Shown: positions 35,201 to 46,264 of the stretch, piece by piece
Numbering within the stretch: position 1 is the stretch's first letter
Layout of the letters: each line of letters starts with the position of its first letter
From: Endocalyx cinctus
Taxonomy: Eukaryota > Ascomycota > Sordariomycetes > Amphisphaeriales > Apiosporaceae
Direction: 5' to 3'
NCBI GenBank assembly: GCA_001600455.1
Contig: BCKC01000011.1
Coordinates: forward strand, 1,267,835 to 1,331,834
Length of the DNA: 64,000 bases
The notes under the pieces: model-generated
Database searches by the model: none
What the model was told of the DNA's origin: nothing
Seen by the model: the letters and a program-made list of their open reading frames with translations, nothing else
Translations under genes and position numbers: made by a program

Positions 35201-35884
35201 TGCCGTATTGTTTGCCGTCGTATTGCCGAAATTGAGATCAAGGGTAGGATTTGTATCGTCAAGTTTAATTTCATGGAAGGCGTCAACCTTCGCAGCAGAA
35301 CTTCCCAATAGATCCGTACTTTCTTCTGTTTGACCTTTGCCTTTCTTCTTTTTCTTACCAACGGTTGCAAAAACACCCCAGTCGTCGCCACCCGCATCAT
35401 CTCCACCATCCTTCTTGTCGTCGCCACCCTTTTTGTCGTCGCCGCCTCCACTGCCTGAACCGCCATTCCCGGCTTGGCCAGTATCGCCAGCATTATTACC
35501 ACCGTTGCTCCCGCCACCCGTACCGCCCCCTCCGCCCCCGCCGCTTTCCCCATTGTCCTCTTTTTTTTCGGCCTCGTCCCAGTTGAACGATTGCGTCACC
35601 TTCTTTTTCTTCTTGGCGCATTGTGTGAATCCTTCCTCCGACGAGAAATCGAAGAATGACTCTGTCATAGGATCGACAAACAGCGAGTCTCCTCGTCGCT
35701 TTTGTCTGGATGGTGGATTTACAGTGGGTGGAGGTGAGGAATCATTCGTATCCTGGAGAGGAGCGAACATACGTTGGCGAGCGGTCTCACCCGTGCAAGA
35801 GGGATCAGATAATGTCTCAAGTGCGGGTTTCTTTTCGCATGGCTTCAACAGGCGTCGCGACCGCTTCGGTGTAGGATCGGGCAT
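29240..35884 (-). CDS. Giant low-complexity protein with Trp-Gly/poly-Lys/Pro-Glu repeats
   Basis: Three exons join in phase: 35884-32710, 32531-31417 and 31345-29240, about 2131 aa. The N-terminus (MPDPTPKRSRRLLK) and a Gly/Asn/Asp-rich stretch are followed by about 21 irregular units of 35-60 residues. Each unit has an acidic-aromatic motif (DDxWxxWG), a lysine block (KKDKKKKKK) and a (PE)n run. Exon 2 adds a twice-repeated module (AEEAELLVLTA...KKDQxRFDELT) and EAEEQAAR coiled-coil heptads. Exon 3 is Ser/Pro-rich, then a long Arg/Glu single-helix region (REARRAARRARRAEE). It ends with FMDTTPRSSWWRKLTGS. No enzyme domain or membrane segment. It is a strongly charge-patterned disordered scaffold, probably nuclear or cortical; I do not recognise a named family. 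Confidence 0.85.
32700..34990 (-). repeat. Coding minisatellite-like repeats inside the giant gene
   Basis: DNA-level repetition of CTTCTTYTTATC (KKDKKKKK on the minus strand) alternating with GGTTCNGGYTC runs (PEPEP). Units near 33160-33560 are the most alike, suggesting recent local duplication. Confidence 0.8.
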
Positions 35885-38800
35885 CGTTAAGGGTTTAAGG
35901 ACGACATAGTGATCGAATTTGGAAGAAATATTTTGATGAGATGCCTGTGTGAATGTTTATCGGATTAGCAAGACCTCGCAACCATTCATAGCTAGCTCAC
36001 TAGATATCAAAAGGAACGGCCTCCAGAATAAAGTTCAACTATCACGCAGAAGTTCGCGCTACCACACCCTAAGGTGTCGATTGGCCAATAGCGAGCACAT
36101 TTCACATGAGTTAACAAAACGACGACATACCATCCACCCCTTAGACAATCAGGTTATGTAGGTAGTTGACGGTATGACATCCAACGGATTCAAGGCAAAA
36201 GCCGTGACAAACACGTTATGTAGACAATAAAAAGCACGTGCGAAATAAGGTATACTACTGAAATGGCTTACCATTAAACGTCCTGGGTGGATAGAGAGCC
36301 ACGTTCTCGAGATAAGTTGTAGCTTTACTTTCAAATCGAAATCATCCCACCAAAAATTCGGTTCGTTGGCCACCTGAGTTATAGTAGCAGGGAGGGGAGT
36401 CGGCCACCCAGATGCGCTTTTTTCCCGGCATACGAGGGATTCCGTAACCACGGCCGCAGCCATTATGATAGTCGGAGGTCGATTCGTCGCAATGGGGTAT
36501 GAAAATCATGGACGCTGCAGATCTCGTCTTCGACGGTAAAGGCGGAAGACGGGTCAAGAGTTGGACAATATTTCAAGATATCAGACGACTAGAAAAATTC
36601 ACCTAGGTGATGTCCCTCGGTCTTGCGCTATGTAAACTATAGCGAATTGAAAACAAGGGGATGAGTCCAATTATATTCAGATAGTGGGGGGGGTGATTGT
36701 TCAGTTCGCTTTTGGGTTGGAGAATGGTGCCGTGGTGATCGACAGTCGATGAAACAAGTCAAGTGACTTGATTGGGGGTTAAGAAAATTTTCTATATCTC
36801 AAACCAGATAAAAATAAACGATTTAAAAAAAAAAAAAAAAAACCCCATGAAAAAGAGATGAGATCAATGTCCAATGGTAGCATTCAAGAACAAAAGAAAG
36901 GCAATTTCTTGAGGTGTACAAAACATATACACTATAAGATGCACCAATAGATTACACGGAAGGTAGCAAGTCTTTCGAATGCATTGCATGACACAGCCAA
37001 AGACGTAGGTCTCCGGGAGTTTCTCACCTCCTCTCCTTATACTAGCAAATATTAATACCTGTAATAGATATTGCAGCAGCACAGTATATAGTGTACTAAT
37101 CGAATTTGGAGTTGGAGCAGGAAAAAATAACGATAGGTAGGATCTATTGGGCTTATGTATGTACCTAGGTACGTATACGGTGACATACACTATACTACAT
37201 TGCAAGGTATCTAGTATCCATGAATGTAAGGTGAATTAGAAAATCTCAGACACACGGCATATGAGTGGATACTTGGATAGAAGGTGTAATGGATAGTTAC
37301 ACTAAGAAAAAAAAAGAATATCATTGGGTTGAACCTCGTGACATATCATCTTGACTGAAATCCATCCTTTTAGGGTCTTCCAATAGATTTTGGTGTACTT
37401 GTATACATATGTAGGAGGGGTCCAGTCACAATGTAAAGGTGGGTTAGTATATAGTCCAGTGTGGGTCGTTTTCTGGTTTCCTGTCTCTTTTTGCTCTCTT
37501 TCTTTTTTTCTGTATTATGCCGTATCACCGCATCAAGTCCATATTATCAGTATTAGGATTATCTACTTTTGGCGATTGATTGGTGTAAATTTGAGTGATA
37601 AATACATAGTACATAACATTTTACCATTTGGGCAAATCGCCTACTTCTAGGTAAGTACTCAGTACTCGGTAGTATACTCCTAAATACTACTCAGCAGACG
37701 TATGTTCATACTGTCTCTTTCAGTTATGCCCCCCTCCGAAGGTCAATCAATTACCCAGCCCCCCCCCCCCCCCCCAAGAGAGTGAAGGAGAAGGTAGTCA
37801 TCTAATCTCCTTGTAATAGTACATACCGAAGTAAAGACTAAATTAGAAACTGTGGCAGGCAGTGGTAGTAACCTACCTACACAGCAGAGATAGATATTTA
37901 TAGTGCGTTCAGTCCATAACACGAAATCTATACATACCGAGTAGCGCACGACCTAATACGGAGTATACCAGGCATGCTAACGATGTCCTTGAAGAATCAC
38001 GCCTCAGTACTCAAGTAACAAAGGGGCGGGTAATTGCGGAGAGTATTTACCTTACCCAGGCAACCCAGGCAGCCAGGTGCTTGACTAGTAGCGAAAGCGC
38101 CTCAACATTAGTACCTAATTCCTAGCATACTTTTCATCACTCCCGTCACCGACTTTTCTGTTTACTTCGAAGTATAAGTAAATATATACTATGTAAGGAG
38201 TCTTGAAGGGAAAAGAAGAAGGAAAAAATTTTAGGCGAATAAAGCGCTATAAAAGCCTATTATCTTATAATTAGATGCCTAAAATAGCCTAAGTACCGAC
38301 TACTCTCTCTGGCAATCTATGGTTCCTGCTTTCGACCAGTTTACCTTGAATAAGAACAGGTGCTAGGTATCGATACATGAACAATGGGCAGCCATGCACC
38401 TTAGTTTGCGCACTTCTAAACCATGTCGTTGGATCAATTCTGTCAAACGCATGCAAGATCCGTCTGACACCCCAATGTGCACTGGGAAACGAAAAAAATT
38501 TTCGAAAAAAAAAAAAAAAAAAGAATCACATGCGGCGAGGGATAAAATCGTGGTTGGACAGACACCAACTACTTACCTAAGTACTGTGGTAGTCGGTCTA
38601 CTTCGAGGCTCTAAAATAGTATACTATCAACAACCCTCCACGTTGATAAACTTGAGGTCTTCTGTATACTATATGTAATACACATACTACCTAGTTATGT
38701 ACACAGTAGTACTCCATAATGTCAGATATGTGTAATTTAGTATGTACAATTAATGGAGACAGTGTTCATAAGCAATCTCCACAGTGTCCTTTGATCGAGT

Positions 38801-39427
38801 TCTCACCGCTTCAAACCTCGATGCGCATTACTACTACTGTGTACGTACACAGTACTCGCAGTTGATCTTATTTTCAGAAATAGATTATAACTCTTTGACT
38901 CTTTCGATTCTTTCGATTCTTTAGATTCTGTCGGGAATAATAATATATACACGCAGACACGTTAGTATAAATATTATACATAGTATATGGTGGCTGATCC
39001 CAAAGCCCAGCCAAAGATCCACAGGCTTCGATATGTGAGCACTTACCTACCTGCTTATAGTAGACTTATATGATTAGTAGTTTCACACAGCATAAAGAAT
39101 AGGTAGTGTTTAATTATTACCCAACTTGCCTACTTACCTACTACTCAATACCCGTAGACTTAAGTATCTAGCGTGTATACATAGTGCATACGAAGAAATT
39201 CAAAGTTACAAACGCTATACCCATCCAGGTGACATAATTTCTTGTATAGTAAATGATCCATGGATATGACCTCATTGATGGAGAGATGATGATTAGTAAG
39301 TAACTACTAGTCAAGTAATTACAATTGACCTTACGAGTGCGTATGCGCCAAAATCTTGGAAGAGTTGTACACACCTAGGCAGTGTATCTTATCCTACCCT
39401 ATCCATACCAGACTTATACTGTAAGTT

Positions 39428-39458
<31 letters not shown>

Positions 39459-40341
39459 CCATATCCATCCATACTACATAGTACATACTTGATTGAGTAT
39501 GCATATGAACTTCAATCCGCATATAATTTAAGCGCCTATCGATACAGTATAACAGAAGCCCATGAAGCAAACTTGGAAGGGGGTGAAGAGGTTGGACAGG
39601 CTGACAGGTTAGATAAGCACTAAGTACTTACCTAATAATATATAGTCTCCGACTTGCCTCACTCGCACTCGCAAATGATGCAGTAGCAGAGGGCAAATCT
39701 AGTTCGTAGGAGATTTAACAGCCAATAATACCATTAGTACTGCATATACGGTAAACCATATACAGTAGCGATATGTCCTTAGGTTAGAAGCTTTCGTGGA
39801 GCACTACCAAGATACTGATAACATCAACTTGACTGCGTATCACGGCTGTAGATTACATGGCAAGATAGCTAACCCCAGATTTAGCTTATCTTGATGCCGA
39901 ATCATCCCCATCCAATCACGATCCGTGTTACCTAGACTATTTGTAGATCATGGAGTTCGGACGCGATAAAATAGACTTAACTGTCCATTCACATCGTCTG
40001 ACGTCGCCGGAAACGGGAAACGTATTATGTATAAATATTAGGTTTTTGATGCTGCCCTAAGAGTCCAAGAAGGATTCACGAAACTTTCCTAGTCTAAGAG
40101 TACAAGAAATCGTCCAAGCTGAAATGTCAATTTTCGATAGCCCGGTAACCGGAGATGGACGTGGCCGAAGTTCGGGATGCAATGTTGAGTTTCACACGGC
40201 TATAAAGCAGTGCTATCACGATGTCGTGGTAGCAGACCCTTTTCTATCAAGATTGTATACAAACCGCTCGTCTCGTATTCAACTACCCTTCGCACTTCAT
40301 AGTTCCCCATGGGATCCATCATTAGCAAGATAAATCCAAAA
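35885..40341. other. Gene-poor region
   Basis: Upstream of the giant gene lies a possible small minus-strand exon (about 36464-36273, starting MAAAVVTESLVCREK, donor GTAAGC), low confidence. The remainder is AT-rich, with poly-A at 36823-36842, a C-tract at 37760-37776, a CTTTCGATT repeat near 38894-38925 and an (ACATAT)n array at 39428-39464. No other gene seen. Confidence 0.5.
40030..40037 (+). promoter_or_regulatory. Candidate TATA box of the cupin gene
   Basis: TATAAATA about 300 nt before the cupin ATG, the best TATA match in the spacer. Confidence 0.35.
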
Positions 40342-40789
40342 ATGAGTTCCGACTCCTCTCCGGTAGCGATGGCTTACTATCCCAAAGCCTCAAGCAACAA
40401 ACCTCCCCTGATCGCGAACGAGAACGCCTTTCTCGGTGATGTCTGCTGCTCGTAAGGAATCCTATCCCTTTTATTCACATGCGATATGGTCACCCACCAT
40501 GACAGGAAAGAACCCTCGCTGACTTCATCTCAGCACTGACAAAAGCAAGCCCATCTCGGCGGGATTCTATCGCCTAGAAAAAGGCACACCTCTGGTTTAT
40601 GAGTACACCTACCACGAGATGAAGATCATCATAGATGGAAGCTTCGACATTAGTGATGAGACGGGCAAGAAAGTCCATGCAGTAGCTGGCGACGTATTCT
40701 ACTTCCCTGCCGGTTCCAAAATTACCTTCACCACTGACGACTTCGGACTCGGCTTCTATTGTGGGCAGCGACCTAAGGACACCGCGTGA
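40342..40789 (+). CDS. EutQ-like cupin-domain protein
   Basis: Two exons joined by an intron from GTAAGG (40454) to a TCTCAG acceptor; the codon TC/C is split cleanly. The 121-aa product starts MSSDSSPVAMAYYPKAS and ends GQRPKDTA. A single RmlC-type cupin barrel is visible: EYTYHEMKIIIDGSFDI (motif 1) and GDVFYFPAGSKITF (motif 2). Fungal members resemble the C-terminal domain of bacterial EutQ; metal-binding His residues are largely lost, so a catalytic role is uncertain. It sits alone between repeat-rich stretches. Confidence 0.85.
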
Positions 40790-41637
40790 GGTGGTTAATG
40801 GTGTTCATGTCGATCTGACTGGTATCCAGCAGAAATGAGATCGTTTGTCTTGGTGTTCTGTCTTAGGTTTTCGAGTGCTTGGTATATTTAGTACTTTGAT
40901 AATCTCATAGTGATGGAAATTGGAATATAAATCCTCTTTTAAGTGATTCTTCACCTAAAAAAAAAAAGAAAAGAAAAGAAATAAACAAATAAATAAACAT
41001 ACTTTTGACTACTTATTACTATGACAATTGAATGAAGAAATATTGTATAAAGGAGAGGAGGGGGGCCATCGCTTAATCCAGTATTCGGGCATCGTGATAA
41101 GACGTCGATATAGATACGTCGCTAGAGACCAAGACTACAACATACCACTTTTCATTCCGTAAAATATATAAGGTATGTACCTGATATGGAGAGAACAAGT
41201 CCATTCAAGAACCTATATCTGCTCAGTTGATTAATTTGATAGTAGACACCAGCATGAGTCCAGTAAACATAGGTACTTGGTACCAGCGTGTCGGCGTTGT
41301 AATCATGTACTTCTCTCCAGGGCTAGTAGTATTGCTGCTCCTACCAAATGTAATTAAGCAGACCAAGCTCGGTGTGTGCCTTCCTTATTGACCTTTTTTT
41401 TTTTTTTTTGGGAACACCACGGACAATGCTCGCGTTTGAGGGAAGTAGGTATTTTATTTATTTATTTTTTCCACCTCTTGGTACTAATACAGGTATACCT
41501 AGGTACGTACCTGAGGTATCCGTGGATGTAAAGTACTGCTATTACCTACCTAGGGTTGGTAGTACTAGAAGCATCCATTTGTATTTTGTATTGTTACGTA
41601 TCTTGGTAGTTTGAAGGAAGGAAGGAAGTAACCTTAG

Positions 41638-41732
<95 letters not shown>

Positions 41733-41832
41733 NNNNNNNNNNNNNNNNNNNNNNNNNNNNNNNNNNNNNNNNNNNNNNNNNNNNNNNNNNNNNNNNNNNN
41801 NNNNNNNNNNNNNNNNNNNNNNNNNNNNNNNN

Positions 41833-41927
<95 letters not shown>

Positions 41928-43385
41928 GTTAAGTACTACCTAAGTAGGTAAGTGTGCAGATATTTCAAAGGGAAAGAACGAGAATATCAATTTTATTTTA
42001 AAGTAGAAGGCAGGCTACTTAAATTCTGCACATTCTGCCAGCTTCTCTTAATTCTACCTTATCAAGTGTTCACCTTCCTACTTACCTAGGTACTTAAGTT
42101 TTATCAAGTTCTCTTCGTTGTCATCTCATCATCTGCCTCATCCGCTGTCATCCTTCACCGGCTCATTGTTCTCTTATTTTTGAAATCCTATTTGTCTTGT
42201 CAACCCGTAACGCCCGTTCAAACTTTCCACCTGAACAAATTTCCAAGACGCAAGTTTACAGCCAAAAGGTTCAGATAAAATTATTTGATCTGAACAAGAT
42301 ATCGTGATCGTTTCCTACGTATACAAGCGTCAGCCAAGTACACCTGTATTGGGCCTACTAAACTTCGTCCGGAAATCCTGTGAATCTCAACAAGGCAAGC
42401 CACTACCCTCAAGATACTCACCCATCTTCAACTAAGCATTGAACGCTCTCATCCCCATGAACTTGTCCTGGAGCCGCGCCTTTCCACCTAACCCCAACAC
42501 ACCAGTACACTAAACATCATCCTCCTTTCCCATGCGCCTTTATATTCAATCCTGATTTTCCTCTGATAACTTATATATATGTTCCGAGCTGCCTATAATA
42601 ACTATTTATAGTACGCAATTGATTTAACCAGGTGAGTTGGATGTAACTTACTCGTCCACTTCAGAATCGAGGAACTTCCTTTCATCCGCCCAAATTATTA
42701 CAATTGTTTAGTCATACCTGATCACCATACTGACTTCTGTCTGATAATTGAAACGCAGCTGGTATATCTCATCAATTTCTACGCAGTTGGAGCCCATCGC
42801 CACCTTTTTCACTTGCCGGGTCTACTTGCGCTGGAAGCAGAAGACCCATCAACCATTACCATCAGGTAAGTCCTATCTAAAATAGAACTTAGTGATACTA
42901 TATGACTACTTCTTGTCGTACATCTATCCACACCAGCCGCTGTCAAGACGGTCAGGGTTTCGTGAATCCTTGACGACGACAACGACGATGATCATGTAAT
43001 ACGCACGCTGCGCTCTATACTAATATACGTTAATTTGGTCCTAAGAATTAATTTTTCTCGCGATTATCTAGAGGCTGCGGATCTAGCGACGAAGCTTATT
43101 ATTTCTATTAACAAGAGAAGGTAAGTCTTAGTCCCTTCACCCGAATTTCATCAGTCTCTCTTCATCCGGACTTACTTGTTCTTCCGGTACCTTCTCCGTT
43201 CTCGGTCAAGTTTTTGCTGGATGCGCAAGTTAGGATATTTGAGAGAACCTAAACTAATATGAGAAGTGAAGAGATACCAGGTCGGGTTGAAAGGAAATTG
43301 AGCTGGTCAAAAACAAATCGGATAATTCTAAAACCACAAGGCCAACTCAGAACAGTCAAAACAGAGAACCGGGACGTCTATCGTA
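40790..43385. other. Intergenic with AAGT array and assembly gap
   Basis: Holds the tetranucleotide array below, then the probable 5' leader of the gene at 43386. Several GTAAGT sites (about 42865, 43120) in the leader suggest 5'-UTR introns. No coding gene seen. Confidence 0.55.
41637..41927. repeat. (AAGT)n tetranucleotide array containing a 100-N gap
   Basis: About 24 perfect units on each side of N 41733-41832. Exactly 100 N is a conventional placeholder for a gap of unknown length, so the true array is longer than one read or unresolved. Confidence 0.97.
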
Positions 43386-45932
43386 ATGTCCACACGCTTT
43401 AAAATGGATCATCCATACACCACATCAGTCGGAGATGAAGAAAGTCTCGTGGACGAAAGAAGTTGCAGCTCGTCACGAGCAACTCCACAATACTCTAAGC
43501 AAGACCCTCAGATTCCCCTAATTTGTACCATCTGCCCTAATGGCTCCAAGTTCTCTGATATATCTCATCTCTTGACGCACGTAAGTTCGAAGGGCCATCT
43601 CCATAACTATTTCCAGTTATCTATTTCTAGAGAAACTGATGACGAGGCTGCTGCAACTTTGGCCGAGTTTGATTCTTGGTATGAGAAAAATGGGATTAAC
43701 TCTTTACTTCGCCTGCGCAAGTCTGCGAGGGCCCAGAGAGGCGCTTACCAACAGCGGCGTGGTTCGACACCGGTTGTACAGACCAGGAGCGGAAGAGGTA
43801 TCCGTCGCGGTGGCCGTGGGAGTCGAGGAAACCGTGGAGGCCGTAGGACCCGGGGAACTCGTGATAGACGAGCCAGCATTGTAAGTATGATTTCGCATCT
43901 CATACTCCTCCTCAAACCCGTTGCATCTCACTAATGATAATTTCTTCATCTCAGGGAAGTGGCTATGTATATCAAGATATAAATCAGGACAAGGTTAAGG
44001 ACGAATCGGATGATAATTTGCTTCTCGACGCCACTCCCGATTTAATCTCCGGGCCTACTTTGCATCCATGGCAGGCGAACTTAGACGTCGGCGTATACTC
44101 AACACTCGACACAACTCAATTCTACCAGAGTAGCCGAGGAGACGAAGTAGAAGCAGATGGCAACGACACTTCGAGTTATGAACCCTCAGACGAGACTAGC
44201 CCATATCCTTCAGAAGACACCTCTGTGATCGTAGAGGGGCGTACAGGCTCGCTTGTTTTAAAAGGGATTGTCTATCCAGGCATGGGTGGTTTCGACGCCG
44301 CTTTTGAGGAACAACGTCGCCAAAGAAACCAGCGTAAGGACCCTGCAGTCCTCCATAAGCTTCTAGTGAGCTCAGAAGAAGTCACTACAACCGAAGAGGT
44401 TCTCGACTTGAATCTTGACTATCAGCGATCGCGCGACGTGTACGATGAACCGTCGATTGATGGAAGCGTGGTAAGTTTTTCTTGTCATTTAGTATATATA
44501 TAATAACTAACACGTAATAGGATGGCGACGAAGATGCGGAATGCGGCAAAAAATTATTACGACGAGGTGGCCGCTCTAGCATCGCGAGTTACAGAAACAA
44601 AAGTTATCGATCTGATGTTTCATCTAGCCCCAAAAGCCACCCCATTCGTCGGTCACGTATTACTCGCTCCTCCACCAGAGCTACAGCGTCAGTTGGATCT
44701 ACGAACGTCGGGTCTCCGGGTCCGACCACCCGCATGACTAGATCGGCCACCTCTCGTGGCCTATCTTCCCATGCCCAATTACCTTTACATAATCATGGGT
44801 TTCATACCGAGACAGATCTCTTTCATAATGTCTCAGGCCTCAATGATGATGAAGGTTGGACGTTTCTAAAGCTTCCTCTCGAGCACTGGTTAACTCTTGG
44901 GTTGCAGGGCGTTCTCTCAGCCCAATCGAGCACCGCAGAAGACAGTGAGTCAAACTGGTCTGATAACATGGAGGATTAACTCACTCCTATGTAGAAACGA
45001 TCGCCTTCCCGGCCTCGCCTTGCGACCAGGCAATCCGAACCTGTCCTTTGCCTCGCCGAATTCTGTTCTGGAGCGATCTCCATCCTCTTTCTACCCAGGA
45101 AAAGAAAATAATCATTTGACGTTGAAGGCACCGACTTCATCGTCAAATCCTTACCTGCACACTACTAATGATCCAATCGAGAGTGGTACTTATAACCCTC
45201 TATACGTTCAACCTCGAGATGGGTTAAGCTTCAGGGTTTTTGATGAGGAGGTAAAACCATCTGCCTTTCAGCCTATCAACGACCATGGGGATTTTATTTC
45301 CATGCACGCTCCGAGTCACCAGAAAACCTCTCTTCATAATCAGCAAGGCGATAATGGGTACAGCATCTGAACTCTGTACCTAAATATCTAATTTGCTTAT
45401 TCCCCATTCAAATTTCATTTTCTAGGTTTCAAGATTATCAAGTCTTAGTATCATGGCGAGTCAAGATTTTCACGTCGCATCACCTGGGTAACGTTACCTT
45501 GTTACTGTTGAAACTTCATGCGTCCTTAAGTCATCAATTAATGCAATCGAGCCATGTTCTGTTAGTCAACGCCTCGCAGAACAAACCTGGAATAGGCACA
45601 CTGGCATGCTGTCGTTACTATGTCTAATTAACGAGTAACATTTCAAATAAGATCCTGTTTATGAGCCAGTGGAAAGGCCATATTTCTCTGCTGGGTACAA
45701 GCAGCCTCCCCCCTTGCCTGGTCAAGGCTTCTCACCAGAGCCGAGCCTAGAACCGATGGATTATGATAAAGAGATTTCCAGGGCTGACACTTCTCAAACA
45801 TGTCAAACACGAGGAGTCGGAAAACTGGATATCGGCTGTAAAACATTTTCTCATTTTCCCTATACATCTCCGGAACCATTCATACTCACGCGAAGCCTTA
45901 CACCAATGCCCCGTCAAATTTTGGTCTTTTAG
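43386..45932 (+). CDS. C2H2-type zinc-finger-like conserved fungal protein
   Basis: Starts MSTRFKMDHPYTT. A single atypical finger, CTIC...HLLTHVSSKGH (about residues 47-75), is followed by a conserved helical segment (DEAAATLAEFDSWYEKNG) and an RG-rich basic tract (GRGIRRGGRGSRGNRGG). The rest is Ser/Thr-rich and disordered. Introns at about 43881-43954 and 44470-44520. A third, 44945 to 45029, is needed to switch into the frame carrying NPNLSFASPNS. That frame can stop at 45370. However, a GTACAG donor there, an acceptor at TTTTCTAG (45424) and another intron keep perfect phase into VYEPVERPYFSAGY and a stop at 45932. The 3' end is therefore provisional. Probably nuclear; function unknown. 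Confidence 0.72.
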
Positions 45933-46264
45933 GAGATTCAGGTGCCTATCTTATATTCGGCTATATACTAAACCATGCAGTGCAACAACATACGCTCATT
46001 TCCGCCATCCGTGATTGCCAAATCCTATGCTGCTCGCATTTCTTAGGATTCAATGATCATCCACAACGATTATATTAATGTTCTAGGTCCGCGTACCATT
46101 TCATGATGAACATTTTCGGTATGACTCTTCTCCGCAAGGATGACAGGGAGTGGGCCACGTTATTAGTTGAACATTGATCTTTCATTTCACTATTAATATA
46201 TGCATATAGATTTACATTCATGCTTCCGTTTCTTGCCCGTGTTACTCCGTGACCTGTGAATGTT
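45933..46264. other. Convergent spacer, no gene seen
   Basis: Separates the 3' ends of the zinc-finger-like gene and MSH3. Confidence 0.5.

Noticed and set aside
33813..35333. 506-aa plus-strand ORF rich in Ser-Gly and Phe, plus similar ones at 32625-33758 and 30633-31292
   Set aside because: Antisense shadows of the giant gene: the (PE)n and K-block codons read as GSGSG and FFFF on the other strand. Phase-consistent splicing supports only the minus strand.
40124..40333. 69-aa ORF as an independent gene
   Set aside because: No recognisable domain; more plausible as a uORF or chance ORF ahead of the cupin gene.
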